15,352 nucleotides of DNA from CAZRIE01 sp964600075 (GCA_964600075.1 CAZRIE010000100.1:1-15352); one strand, 5' to 3'; shown: positions 8,032-14,326, numbered from the stretch's first letter. Numbers and translations are program-made. Notes: generated by a model from the letters alone, not told the origin.

Positions 8032-8931
8032 TTATAATCGTTCTAAAATCTGGTTGATAGAAGTAAATGTTTTTATAAATGATGGCAGATTTTTTTCGTC
8101 TACATATTGTACTTGGCGACCGAGTATCCAAAGATTAGGGTTGCTATAGTTTTTGGCAATACCAGCGAAATCTTTTATGTAGCGATCAATATGGTCTTTA
8201 TTAGGTTCTACGGTAAAATAAGATATAAAATAAAGATTATCGAAGTAGTGCATGACCTCGTTTAAATTCTCCAAAGGTACCGTCTGCCCAAGATAGATTG
8301 ATTTATAACCTCTCAAAACTATCTCGTAATTAATGTAAAGCAAACCGATTTCGTGTATTTCATTATCGGGCAAAAATGGCACGAATATCTTATCGGTCTT
8401 ACTAGGCTCTAAATGCTGAAGATTTTCGGTATGGATTTGTATTTTCTGTTTAATCAAGCTGGTAATAAAATGCTCATGAGCCGGGCTTATTGTATCCGTT
8501 TGCCACAACATACCCATTTCGTTCAATAAGGGTATAAAAATATCCATAAAAATTTCACGAAAAGATTTTTCGGCCAAAAGACTGTTATAAGTACCCATGA
8601 AAAGAGTTTGATCGAAATTAATCATGGCTACTTTAAAAGCATTGATGGCGTGGCTCTTAACGCTGTTCTTGGATACAATTTCGCGTACCAGTAACGGAAT
8701 ATTTTGTTCGGGTATCTTGGCTATTTTCGATATTTTATAGCCGTTATTATACAAAAGAGTGATGTTCAACAATTTTTGTAGACTGCCCAGGGAATAGGAT
8801 CTTATATTGGTGTTGGTTCTGTCTGGGGATAGCAGATTGTACCTTTTTTCCCAAATACGTATCGTATGAGCTTTAATACCCGAGAGATTTTCTAAATCTC
8901 GGATGCTAAATTTCTTTTTTACATTGTTCAT
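8032..8931 (-). CDS. MerR-family repressor with B12-binding domain (CarH/LitR-like photoregulator)
   Basis: The protein has an N-terminal MerR winged-helix domain (residues ~7-75: FSIRDLENLSGIKAHTIRIWEKRY) and a C-terminal cobalamin-binding module. The light-sensor motif W-x9-E-H is intact (W143, E153, H154), as is the B12 motif E-x-H-x-x-G (E191, H193, G196), H193 being the expected lower axial cobalt ligand. In Thermus CarH, adenosylcobalamin-bound tetramers repress carotenoid genes in the dark and light breaks them. By analogy this would control crtI-crtB and itself. One notable difference is that the residue after W143 is Q, where Thermus CarH has the His that caps cobalt after photolysis. 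The usual C-terminal GG of B12 domains is G-R here (residues 271-272). The 14-bp direct repeat at its start may be its own operator. Confidence 0.9.
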   Translation of the reverse strand: MNNVKKKFSIRDLENLSGIKAHTIRIWEKRYNLLSPDRTNTNIRSYSLGSLQKLLNITLLYNNGYKISKIAKIPEQNIPLLVREIVSKNSVKSHAINAFKVAMINFDQTLFMGTYNSLLAEKSFREIFMDIFIPLLNEMGMLWQTDTISPAHEHFITSLIKQKIQIHTENLQHLEPSKTDKIFVPFLPDNEIHEIGLLYINYEIVLRGYKSIYLGQTVPLENLNEVMHYFDNLYFISYFTVEPNKDHIDRYIKDFAGIAKNYSNPNLWILGRQVQYVDEKNLPSFIKTFTSINQILERL

Positions 8932-8949
8932 CGTTTATTGTTCATCGTT
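8922..8949 (-). repeat. Tandem 14-bp direct repeat spanning the start of the CarH-like gene
   Basis: On the minus strand two adjacent copies read AACGATGAACAAT followed by A (8936-8949) or G (8922-8935), identical in 13 of 14 positions. Copy 2 contains the start codon (8929-8931). Copy 1 holds a mini-ORF, M-N-N-K-R-stop, whose TGA overlaps the real ATG. Each copy also contains aTGaACA, which fits the nTnnACA core of CarH-type direct-repeat operators. It is either a plain tandem duplication of the start region or an autoregulatory operator. Confidence 0.75.
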
Positions 8950-8952
8950 AAA

Positions 8953-8960
8953 CAAATCTA
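8953..8960 (-). promoter_or_regulatory. Candidate -7 box of the carH-crt operon promoter
   Basis: TAGATTTG matches the Bacteroidota -7 consensus TAnnTTTG and lies about 20 bp before the start codon, directly ahead of the 14-bp repeats. No clean TTG -33 element was found at the expected spacing, so this rests on the -7 match alone. Confidence 0.4.
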
Positions 8961-9060
8961 CTAATATAAATTTAAGATTCCTCGTTAAGAGTAGGTTGTT
9001 TTAGTAGAAATTAGCTTAAAATTATGAAATTTACCAAGAAATAGGCCGTAATAAATTGAA

Positions 9061-9089
9061 AAGAGCCATTCGTTAAAAGAATAGCTCTT
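9061..9089 (-). terminator. Terminator of tRNA-Leu
   Basis: On the minus strand AAGAGCTATTC and GAATGGCTCTT form an 11-bp stem with one G-U pair and a 7-nt loop, followed by a T-rich stretch. It begins 2 bp after the tRNA 3' end. Confidence 0.8.
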
Positions 9090-9091
9090 AG

Positions 9092-9175
9092 TGCGCACGA
9101 GAAGACTCGAACTTCCACGGCCTAATGGCCACCAGCCCCTCAAGCTGGCACGTCTACCAATTCCGCCACGTGCGC
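9092..9175 (-). tRNA. tRNA-Leu (anticodon GAG)
   Basis: The 84-nt minus-strand sequence folds as a class II tRNA. The acceptor stem is GCGCACG/CGTGCGC with discriminator A; the D arm is TGGCGGAATTGGTAGACG. The anticodon stem CCAGC/GCTGG encloses the loop TTGAGGG, giving anticodon GAG at 9139-9141. A long variable arm follows (GGCC...GGCC), then the T arm with GTTCGAGTC. The long variable arm and the UAGAC-type D loop are typical of leucine tRNAs. The 3' CCA is not encoded. Confidence 0.95.
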
Positions 9176-9200
9176 AAAATTTCAAAGGCGAAAATAAACA

Positions 9201-9231
9201 AAAAAAGCTAAGCCTGAAGACTTAACTTTTT
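9201..9231 (-). terminator. Decayed hairpin terminator next to a tRNA-like fragment
   Basis: AAAAAG-c-TAAG pairs with CTTA-a-CTTTTT across an 8-nt loop; one internal C/A mismatch interrupts the stem. It sits directly 3' (minus strand) of the tRNA 3'-end fragment, in the same arrangement as the intact terminator after tRNA-Leu, which suggests it once terminated a second tRNA. Confidence 0.5.
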
Positions 9232-9232
9232 A

Positions 9233-9256
9233 GTAACCTAGATGGGGCTCGAACCC
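9233..9256 (-). other. tRNA 3'-end remnant (T arm plus acceptor strand), possible attachment-site scar
   Basis: On the minus strand this reads GGGTTCGAGCCC (T stem-loop, 9245-9256), then CATCTAGGTTAC as the acceptor 3' strand. No matching 5' acceptor strand, D arm or anticodon arm lies upstream, so this is not a complete tRNA. A lone tRNA 3' end beside an intact tRNA is what integration of a mobile element at a tRNA gene leaves behind. No integrase is present in the window, so the interpretation is inference. Confidence 0.45.
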
Positions 9257-9305
9257 TTATGTAATCATATGATGTTCAATAAGTTAAAATGTATACGTTC
9301 AAAAC

Positions 9306-9329
9306 GCGCACCGAATTGCGCACCGGATT
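9306..9329. repeat. Two tandem 12-bp repeats GCGCACCG(A/G)ATT
   Basis: GCGCACCGAATT (9306-9317) is followed directly by GCGCACCGGATT (9318-9329), 11 of 12 bases identical and GC-rich in an AT-rich setting. It lies between the tRNA fragment and the dead parDE genes. Short tandem repeats of this kind could be recombinase arm sites, but nothing here proves it. Confidence 0.5.
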
Positions 9330-9335
9330 CCATTT

Positions 9336-9353
9336 GTATTTTATATGAACTTT
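9336..9353 (+). repeat. Intergenic motif, copy 0 (degenerate)
   Basis: GTATTTTATATGAACTTT matches the motif ATCCTTTATTTGAACTTT in 14 of 18 positions. It lies just beyond the 3' end of the parE remnant. This is the weakest of five copies. Confidence 0.35.
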
Positions 9354-9410
9354 TTTGTATTTAAATGTCGGTAAAATAGAATTAGAGTAAAAGAAGTTTA
9401 TTGAGAAATG

Positions 9411-9713
9411 CTATAAGTGTCTAACAAAACGCATCTTACTTCCTTACTCCCTTAGGTCCGAATAACTCGAATATCGTTATCCTCCTTTTTATAAACAATA
9501 ACATGTGCCTTTTGCTGAAACCGCAGTAGTCGTATGGTCAAGAAAAAGAGTCAATACCAATTTCAGGTCGTTGGGTGAGAACTTCCAAACTTATCTCCAT
9601 TTCTCTTAAGTATAACTACGCTTGTTTAAGATCAAACTTAAGAATGCCTCATTCATAGATGTTAGCTATATCTTGTCTTGGGCAGCAAGTCTTGAGAGTT
9701 TATAATCGGCCAT
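9411..9713 (-). pseudogene. parE: Degraded ParE-family toxin
   Basis: Reading the minus strand from an ATG at 9713 gives MADYKLSRLAAQD, the usual ParE N-terminus. After a frame change come NIYE-x-GILKF and EVLTQRPEIGID, then after another change IRLLRFQQKAHVIVYKKEDNDIRVIR, the most conserved part of the ParE/RelE fold. A further change gives MRFVRHL and a stop at 9411-9413, the typical ParE terminus. The total, about 300 bp, equals a normal ParE of ~100 residues. At least three frameshifts and several internal stops separate the pieces, so no functional toxin can be made. In intact loci ParE poisons DNA gyrase and is neutralised by ParD. The start lies 11 bp after the parD stop, preserving operon order. 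Confidence 0.85.
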
Positions 9714-9723
9714 CGGCTCTCAT

Positions 9724-9963
9724 TCAATCTTCCACTTCTTGCATAATTTCCGAGACGTTCTTATCGCTATTACCACTATCCCGACCTTCTTTTAAGGTGG
9801 ACTCCAACTCGTTTATCCGTCGATGATTGGCTTAATCATGTCGTACCAAATCCCTAATATAGTCACTATCATTTGTGAAGTCGCCCTTTTCGATTTGTTG
9901 CTTTATTCAAGCATCTTGTTGCTCAGTAAATGTTATGGACTTTCTAATAGCTGCGGTGCTTGT
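9724..9963 (-). pseudogene. parD: Degraded ParD-family antitoxin
   Basis: One continuous minus-strand frame reads STAAIRKSITFTEQQDA-stop-IKQQIEKGDFTNDSDYIRDLVRHD-stop-ANHRRINELESTLKEGRDSG and ends EIMQEVED at the stop 9724-9726. This is the ParD (CC2985-type ribbon-helix-helix) pattern: a short beta strand, then TEQQDxxIKxQIExGxFxNxSDYIRDLVR, then an acidic toxin-binding tail. Two in-frame stops interrupt it (TGA at 9907-9909, TAA at 9832-9834, the latter one C-to-T change from CAA Gln). The expected start codon position (about 9961-9963) is ACA, so the start is also lost. It lies immediately upstream of the parE remnant. Confidence 0.87.
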
Positions 9964-10054
9964 AAGTTTAAATCGTAAAACTATTGATTTAGTATAATGC
10001 GGTATTAAATCAAACACAAAAGATTCCTACTATAATACAGGCGGACGAAGGTAA

Positions 10055-10089
10055 AAAATTACCCTCGTTTGATTAGTGAGGGTAATTTT
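10055..10089. terminator. Bidirectional hairpin terminator
   Basis: A perfect 12-bp inverted repeat AAAATTACCCTC / GAGGGTAATTTT with an 11-nt loop. It lies about 105 bp beyond the stop of the minus-strand esterase and would end its transcript. The stretch 9964-10054 shows no gene. Confidence 0.8.
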
Positions 10090-10112
10090 CACCCCATTGG
10101 ATTATAAACATC

Positions 10113-10130
10113 ATCGTTTATTTAAACTTT
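10113..10130 (+). repeat. Intergenic motif, copy 1
   Basis: ATCGTTTATTTAAACTTT matches the motif ATCCTTTATTTGAACTTT in 16 of 18 positions. It lies 65 bp from the 3' end of the esterase gene and is followed by ACAAACGGTT, similar to the GTAACGGTT following copy 3. Confidence 0.5.
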
Positions 10131-10195
10131 ACAAACGGTTGGTATAAAGTGCGTTTGAATGCCCTTTATATATCTTTGTTAGTGACTTTTTATGC

Positions 10196-11464
10196 TTATT
10201 CCTTTAATTTCTCCTTCAACATATCTATTTTTTCTTGAGAAAAATCATTACTCCCAACTTCTAAGGCCATGGTAAAATATTCAAGTGCTTTGATTGAGTC
10301 TTGTTGGGCTAAAAAACAATCACCTCTAGAATCATAAGCATTTGAACTTTTGGGATAATTCTGAATGTTCAAATCAAATAATGCAGAGGCTTTGTCCGGC
10401 ATGCTATTATTCATAAATCTATATCCCATTGAATTAATAAGTTCGTTTGGGGGAAGAACTGGATAACCAAAATGGCCCGAAACGTTTTTATAGTGAGAAC
10501 TTAATAAATCAATCAATTCTTCTGCGGATGTGTTACTATTAGAATCATAAAAACGATTTAATCCATGAATGGCGTACCATGGGAAAAGAAAACGGAGTGC
10601 ATCATACTCGGTAATAAGAGGAACGCTACCGTGGTCATCATCATTATAGTATTTCCATTCAAAAAGTAAACCATTATCATTTTGAATATCCATTGAATTC
10701 ACAAATTGTAATATTGATCTGATATGGGCTGTGGACTTAGTGGTATCATTTCTAACTTCATTAATTATCATCCCTTCATCCATTGTGTTTGCAACCCCAA
10801 CGTACAAAGCTTTCCCATCGAACTTATTTACCGATAAGATGGAGTCAGCTACTTTTAAAAAAGCTTGATCATCCCACCATAAACTTGGGTCTATTGCTAC
10901 ATAATTATTGAAAAGGTGCTGCCTGCTTATAAGAGCGTTAATAACACTCAAACCACCAAATGAATGACCAACAAAAGTCCTATATGTAGATACTGGATAT
11001 GTTTTCTCTATATGTGGAATCAATTCCTCCTCCATGAAGTCAAGAAACTTGTTACCTCCGCCTGAAGAATATTGAATGCTATCGCCTGAAAAGAAATCAA
11101 AATCGACATGTGTAGGTGTCAAATCTCGCGATCTGTCCGTATTTGGGATAGCAACAATTATCATTTCGGGAACGATCGTACTTCCACTTAGTTTCTTGAT
11201 CATTCCAGTTACAGAATAAAAATGCCCTGGTCCATCTAATAAATATAAGACTGGGTATTTAGTAGTATTCGATAGGCTGTTTATTGCACTTTCTGGAATA
11301 TGTACCCATATTTTACGCGATTCATCTAATATGTTGGAATAAACGCTGTCTATTTGACCGATTACTATTTGATTTGTTGGTTTTTCGAGATTTGCAACAC
11401 CTTCCTTTTGCCGACAATTTATTAGGATGAGAGCTATTGCGATATATAATAAATAATTTTTCAT
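10196..11464 (-). CDS. Lipoprotein alpha/beta-hydrolase esterase (Esterase D/enterochelin-esterase family) with TPR-like C-terminus
   Basis: The 422-residue protein begins with a lipoprotein signal peptide (MKNYLLYIAIALILINC, lipidated Cys at 17), so it should be anchored in the outer or inner membrane facing the periplasm or outside. Residues ~35-295 are a PF00756-type esterase domain: a beta-rich start with KIWVHIP, PVLYLLDGPGHF, the nucleophile elbow GHSFGG with Ser168, AIDPSLWWDD (~191-199), and DDDHGSVP supplying the catalytic His278. Residues ~370-415 (AYDSRGDCFLAQQDSIKALEYFTMALE) look like one to two TPR helices, an arrangement common in this family in Bacteroidota. The substrate (ferric siderophore ester, acyl ester) cannot be read from the sequence. 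It is monocistronic, divergent from the propeller gene and followed by a strong terminator. Confidence 0.88.
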   Translation of the reverse strand: MKNYLLYIAIALILINCRQKEGVANLEKPTNQIVIGQIDSVYSNILDESRKIWVHIPESAINSLSNTTKYPVLYLLDGPGHFYSVTGMIKKLSGSTIVPEMIIVAIPNTDRSRDLTPTHVDFDFFSGDSIQYSSGGGNKFLDFMEEELIPHIEKTYPVSTYRTFVGHSFGGLSVINALISRQHLFNNYVAIDPSLWWDDQAFLKVADSILSVNKFDGKALYVGVANTMDEGMIINEVRNDTTKSTAHIRSILQFVNSMDIQNDNGLLFEWKYYNDDDHGSVPLITEYDALRFLFPWYAIHGLNRFYDSNSNTSAEELIDLLSSHYKNVSGHFGYPVLPPNELINSMGYRFMNNSMPDKASALFDLNIQNYPKSSNAYDSRGDCFLAQQDSIKALEYFTMALEVGSNDFSQEKIDMLKEKLKE

Positions 11465-11521
11465 AATGGTCAGTGTGTATAGTTGATAATTATCACTAAC
11501 AATGAATATAGTTATTACCTG

Positions 11522-11541
11522 TATCTTAATTAGTTAAGATA
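11522..11541. promoter_or_regulatory. 8-bp inverted repeat in the divergent promoter region
   Basis: TATCTTAA and TTAAGATA, separated by 4 nt, lie about 60 bp upstream of the esterase start in the 284-bp gap (11465-11748) between two divergently transcribed genes. It may be a regulator-binding site or a small hairpin. No other gene or RNA was recognised in this gap apart from the motif copy next to it. Confidence 0.35.
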
Positions 11542-11545
11542 ACTA

Positions 11546-11563
11546 ATCCTTTATTTGAACTTT
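11546..11563 (+). repeat. Intergenic motif, copy 2 (reference copy)
   Basis: ATCCTTTATTTGAACTTT lies between the divergent esterase and propeller genes. It differs from copy 4 at only one of 18 positions. Confidence 0.55.
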
Positions 11564-11748
11564 AAGAGATATAAATATACAGATAAAACCATCCCCTCAT
11601 TATATCGGTACTTGGAAGCAAAGTCTCGCAATTAGCTGACATGGTCTCTGCCTATTAATAGTGCAGAAAATAGGCAAAATTGTAGCTGGTTGAATGTTAA
11701 TGTTAAGGGGGAAATGATTACCTTTTCAAAATTAATATAAGATCAGCC

Positions 11749-12894
11749 ATGATAAAAAGAACAACACTTACCGCACTGTTAATCATTTCCTTTCTGGGGT
11801 TATCTTACACCTCAATGGCGCAAGAGACGCATGGCGTTTACGACCAAACGCATCATTCGCATGATTATGCTGGTATAGCACATAATCACGAGCATGGTCC
11901 CAGGCAATCCGATCAGATTGCCAGGCGAGCAAAACTGGTAACCGGCCAAGGGGAGTTCATTTTTTCCTTTGACCAGGTGTTAACTGATGCTTTTCCCAAA
12001 GATGCCCATGAATTTGAACCGGGAATGCATGGAGGTTTTAATGAAGACCCCGAAACAGGAATCGCTTATACAGGTATTCCGGGGTATGGTCTTTGTTCGA
12101 TCAGCCCAGATCTTACAAAATGGAATATCATAGGAACTGATGAACGCTTAAAGGATAACATCCATGGAATTGTTTTCTTTATTCATAAAGGCGTGAAACA
12201 CCTTGCAATAGCGCAAGAGGGGAAAAGAGTACTTGTATTAACCCTCGATGGAACGATTGTAAGCGAAATCTTGAAGCCTACCGGAAACGAGTTCAAGTTT
12301 GCTCCTGCTAATGAATTCTTTTCATCTGTGGATAGCAATTTTGGGGTAACAGATGTAGCCTACCTGAAAGGTACGATATATGTAGCCCATGGTTATTCCG
12401 AAGGCGATTTCGTAATGACGATAAAAGAAAAAAATGGTGTTTGGAGTTGGGGGAAGCTTGCATGGGGAGGAAAGGGAGATAACCCCGGCCAATTTAAGAC
12501 AGCACATGGCGTATATGCCCACGATAATCACGTCCTCGTGGCCAATCGCGCTGCAGGTCAGGTTGTAAAATTTACGAAGAAGGGCAAGTTTGTGGAAACC
12601 TTTAAAGATATCCCAGAAGGTAGCCTCGTCTGTAATATCTCCTATAAAACGGAGCATTTCTTCTTGAATGCTTTGAGTGCAATTGGTGAACAGAAATCGG
12701 CCCCTATCTATGTGCATACAGGCGAAAAGCTCGTATCGACGATTATTCCTGGAGATTTGGATATTCCGGTCTTAACCAATATTCATCAGGTCTGGCCCCA
12801 TTTTGTCGAAACTGAAAATGGATCAAAGCAGCTATATTTGCTTGTCCATGGATGGAATAAAGGCAAATTTGCCGTCTTAAGGCTCGAGAAATAA
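11749..12894 (+). CDS. Secreted beta-propeller (NHL-like) protein with a His-rich N-terminus
   Basis: The 381-residue protein starts with a clear signal peptide (MIKRTTLTALLIISFLGLSYTSMAQ, likely cut after residue ~24). The mature N-terminus is histidine-rich (H28, H35, H36, H38, H45, H47, H49), suggesting metal binding. The rest is a series of beta-strand repeats like a six-bladed propeller; the clearest blade is GKGDNPGQFKTAHGVYAHDN..LVANRAAGQVVKFTKKGKFVETF (~241-285), which resembles NHL repeats. I do not recognise a named family, no catalytic motif is evident, and no enzymatic function should be assumed. No partner gene is adjacent in the same direction. By eye it is GC-richer than its neighbours, which could mean a different origin. 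Confidence 0.8.
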   Translation: MIKRTTLTALLIISFLGLSYTSMAQETHGVYDQTHHSHDYAGIAHNHEHGPRQSDQIARRAKLVTGQGEFIFSFDQVLTDAFPKDAHEFEPGMHGGFNEDPETGIAYTGIPGYGLCSISPDLTKWNIIGTDERLKDNIHGIVFFIHKGVKHLAIAQEGKRVLVLTLDGTIVSEILKPTGNEFKFAPANEFFSSVDSNFGVTDVAYLKGTIYVAHGYSEGDFVMTIKEKNGVWSWGKLAWGGKGDNPGQFKTAHGVYAHDNHVLVANRAAGQVVKFTKKGKFVETFKDIPEGSLVCNISYKTEHFFLNALSAIGEQKSAPIYVHTGEKLVSTIIPGDLDIPVLTNIHQVWPHFVETENGSKQLYLLVHGWNKGKFAVLRLEK

Positions 12895-12977
12895 GTACTC
12901 CTTATATTTTCATTATTTAACGCGATCTTCATTTTTGTCTGACTGACTGAATTGCAGTAAAGAAAAAGGGTATAATT

Positions 12978-12994
12978 ATCTTTTATTTGACTTT
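12978..12994 (+). repeat. Intergenic motif, copy 3 (one-base deletion)
   Basis: ATCTTTTATTTGACTTT matches ATCCTTTATTTGAACTTT with one substitution and one missing base. It lies in the 223-bp gap 12895-13117 between the 3' ends of the propeller and beta-lactamase genes. The rest of the gap holds no gene. A short AGTAAA/TTTACT hairpin (13092-13113), next to a T run on the minus strand, could be a weak terminator for the beta-lactamase-like gene. Confidence 0.5.
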
Positions 12995-13117
12995 GGTAAC
13001 GGTTATGCTCGTTTCCGAGATTCGTCCGAAGTACAATCCAGCGGACCTAAAGATCGCTTTTTGAGTAAGGTTTTCGTTTAGGTAATCAACAAGTAAAAAA
13101 ATTAGTCTTTACTATTT

Positions 13118-14206
13118 TTAGCGCATGAATGTCGGTAGAAAGATGTCTTTCATTATAGCAAAAGCCAATTTATCGTCTTGCGAATTATAAGCACCTCCTG
13201 TAAATACAGCTACCATATCCATTTCTGGAAGAATCATAATATATTGTCCGCCATTTCCAGTTGCAGTTTTAGAAACAATCACTTTTTCGTTCAGCTTAAA
13301 GGGAATGTTCCACCATAAATAGCCAAAATCAATTCCTGTGATTTTAGTTTTTGGGGTGGTAGATTCCTCAATCCACTTTTCGGATACAACTTGCTTTCCC
13401 ATCCACATGCCGTTGTTAAGTATCAATTGCCCAATTTTAGCCATATCACGTGAGGTCATATACAACCTCTTGCCCGAAGGAATAACCTCTTTATCGGAAG
13501 TATGGCCCCAAAATACATTGGTAATGCCTAATTGATTGAATAAATTTTGTTCCGCGAATTTATCTATTGTCATTCCCGAAGCTTGACTTATTATTTCTGC
13601 TATCAGAACTACGCCCATCGAACAATAATTTGAAACTGTTCCAGGGTCGTTTACCATAGGTAGGTCAAGTGTGTATTGAAGCCAATCCTTTTTTTTATAA
13701 ACCTTGTCTTCTTGTCCTTCTGATTTCTTGTCCCAGTCATTACAATCAAGTCCGCTTGACATTGTCATTAGATGTCTGATTGTGATTTTATTTTTTCTCG
13801 CATCAAAATTTTTGTTTGGTACTGGGCTTTTGAGATATTTTGATATTGGGTCGTCAACGCTATCGACAAAACCTTTTTCAATTGCAATTCCCATTAAAAT
13901 TGACCTTATACTCTTTGTAGCTGAACGAAGGTCGTGAGGTTTGTTTGCCGAATGCCCGTTAAAATACTCTTCAATAATTAGTTGGTCATTTTTTATCAAT
14001 AGAACGCTATGGACTTTATTTTTTCTATTTTTTATTTGGCTGAATAACTTATAGATCAATGCTGTGTCAGCATTCTGTGATTTTAGATTGTTCGTTTTCC
14101 ACCCGTCTGCAAGTCCTTTCGGTTGGGAATAGGTATAGGTATTTTGTCCGTAGCAAAATGTGCTTACGAATAAGACAAAAATTAATAAAGTTGCTGTGTT
14201 TTTCAC
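13118..14206 (-). CDS. Secreted beta-lactamase-family serine hydrolase (class C / S12 type)
   Basis: Starting at the GTG at 14206, this gives 362 residues with a good signal peptide (MKNTATLLIFVLFVSTFCYGQ). The frame is open 10 codons further to a GTG at 14236, but that extension (MFTYQRLPFI) spoils the signal peptide. The penicillin-binding-protein fold is shown by S95-A-T-K98 (SxxK nucleophile and base), HLMTMSSGLDC (~145-155), Y194-C-S196 in the position of the YxN motif, and GNGGQYI (~317-323) in place of the KTG/HTG element. Many such enzymes are esterases or peptidases rather than antibiotic-degrading lactamases, and the Asn-to-Ser change in YxN argues against calling resistance. It is a single-gene unit bounded by motif copies 3 and 4. 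Confidence 0.87.
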   Translation of the reverse strand: MKNTATLLIFVLFVSTFCYGQNTYTYSQPKGLADGWKTNNLKSQNADTALIYKLFSQIKNRKNKVHSVLLIKNDQLIIEEYFNGHSANKPHDLRSATKSIRSILMGIAIEKGFVDSVDDPISKYLKSPVPNKNFDARKNKITIRHLMTMSSGLDCNDWDKKSEGQEDKVYKKKDWLQYTLDLPMVNDPGTVSNYCSMGVVLIAEIISQASGMTIDKFAEQNLFNQLGITNVFWGHTSDKEVIPSGKRLYMTSRDMAKIGQLILNNGMWMGKQVVSEKWIEESTTPKTKITGIDFGYLWWNIPFKLNEKVIVSKTATGNGGQYIMILPEMDMVAVFTGGAYNSQDDKLAFAIMKDIFLPTFMR

Positions 14207-14308
14207 AATAAAGGGTAACCTTTGATATGTGAACACAAATATAGTTGCTTAATCATTTGATTTTCCGGACAAAGATACTTTTTGATGCACTTTTGCAGGA
14301 TTCAAATA

Positions 14309-14326
14309 ATCCTTTACTTGAACTTT
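14309..14326 (+). repeat. Intergenic motif, copy 4
   Basis: ATCCTTTACTTGAACTTT differs from copy 2 by one base. It lies between the 5' end of the beta-lactamase-like gene and the 3' end of the broken depolymerase gene. The 190-bp gap 14207-14396 holds no convincing gene; a 66-codon minus-strand frame that runs through it has no recognisable content. Confidence 0.55.

Noticed and set aside
8985..9185. 66-codon minus-strand ORF across the tRNA region
   Set aside because: It is a translation of tRNA-Leu (GGIGRRASLRGWW-type peptide) and its terminator, not a protein gene.
9264..9273. Perfect palindrome ATCATATGAT near the tRNA fragment
   Set aside because: A 10-bp palindrome in AT-rich DNA is common, and nothing around it supports a binding site.
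2262..9300. Shared 11-mer TGTATACGTTC at 2262 and 9290
   Set aside because: Matches of this length between two places in 15 kb of DNA are expected by chance, and the flanks do not agree.
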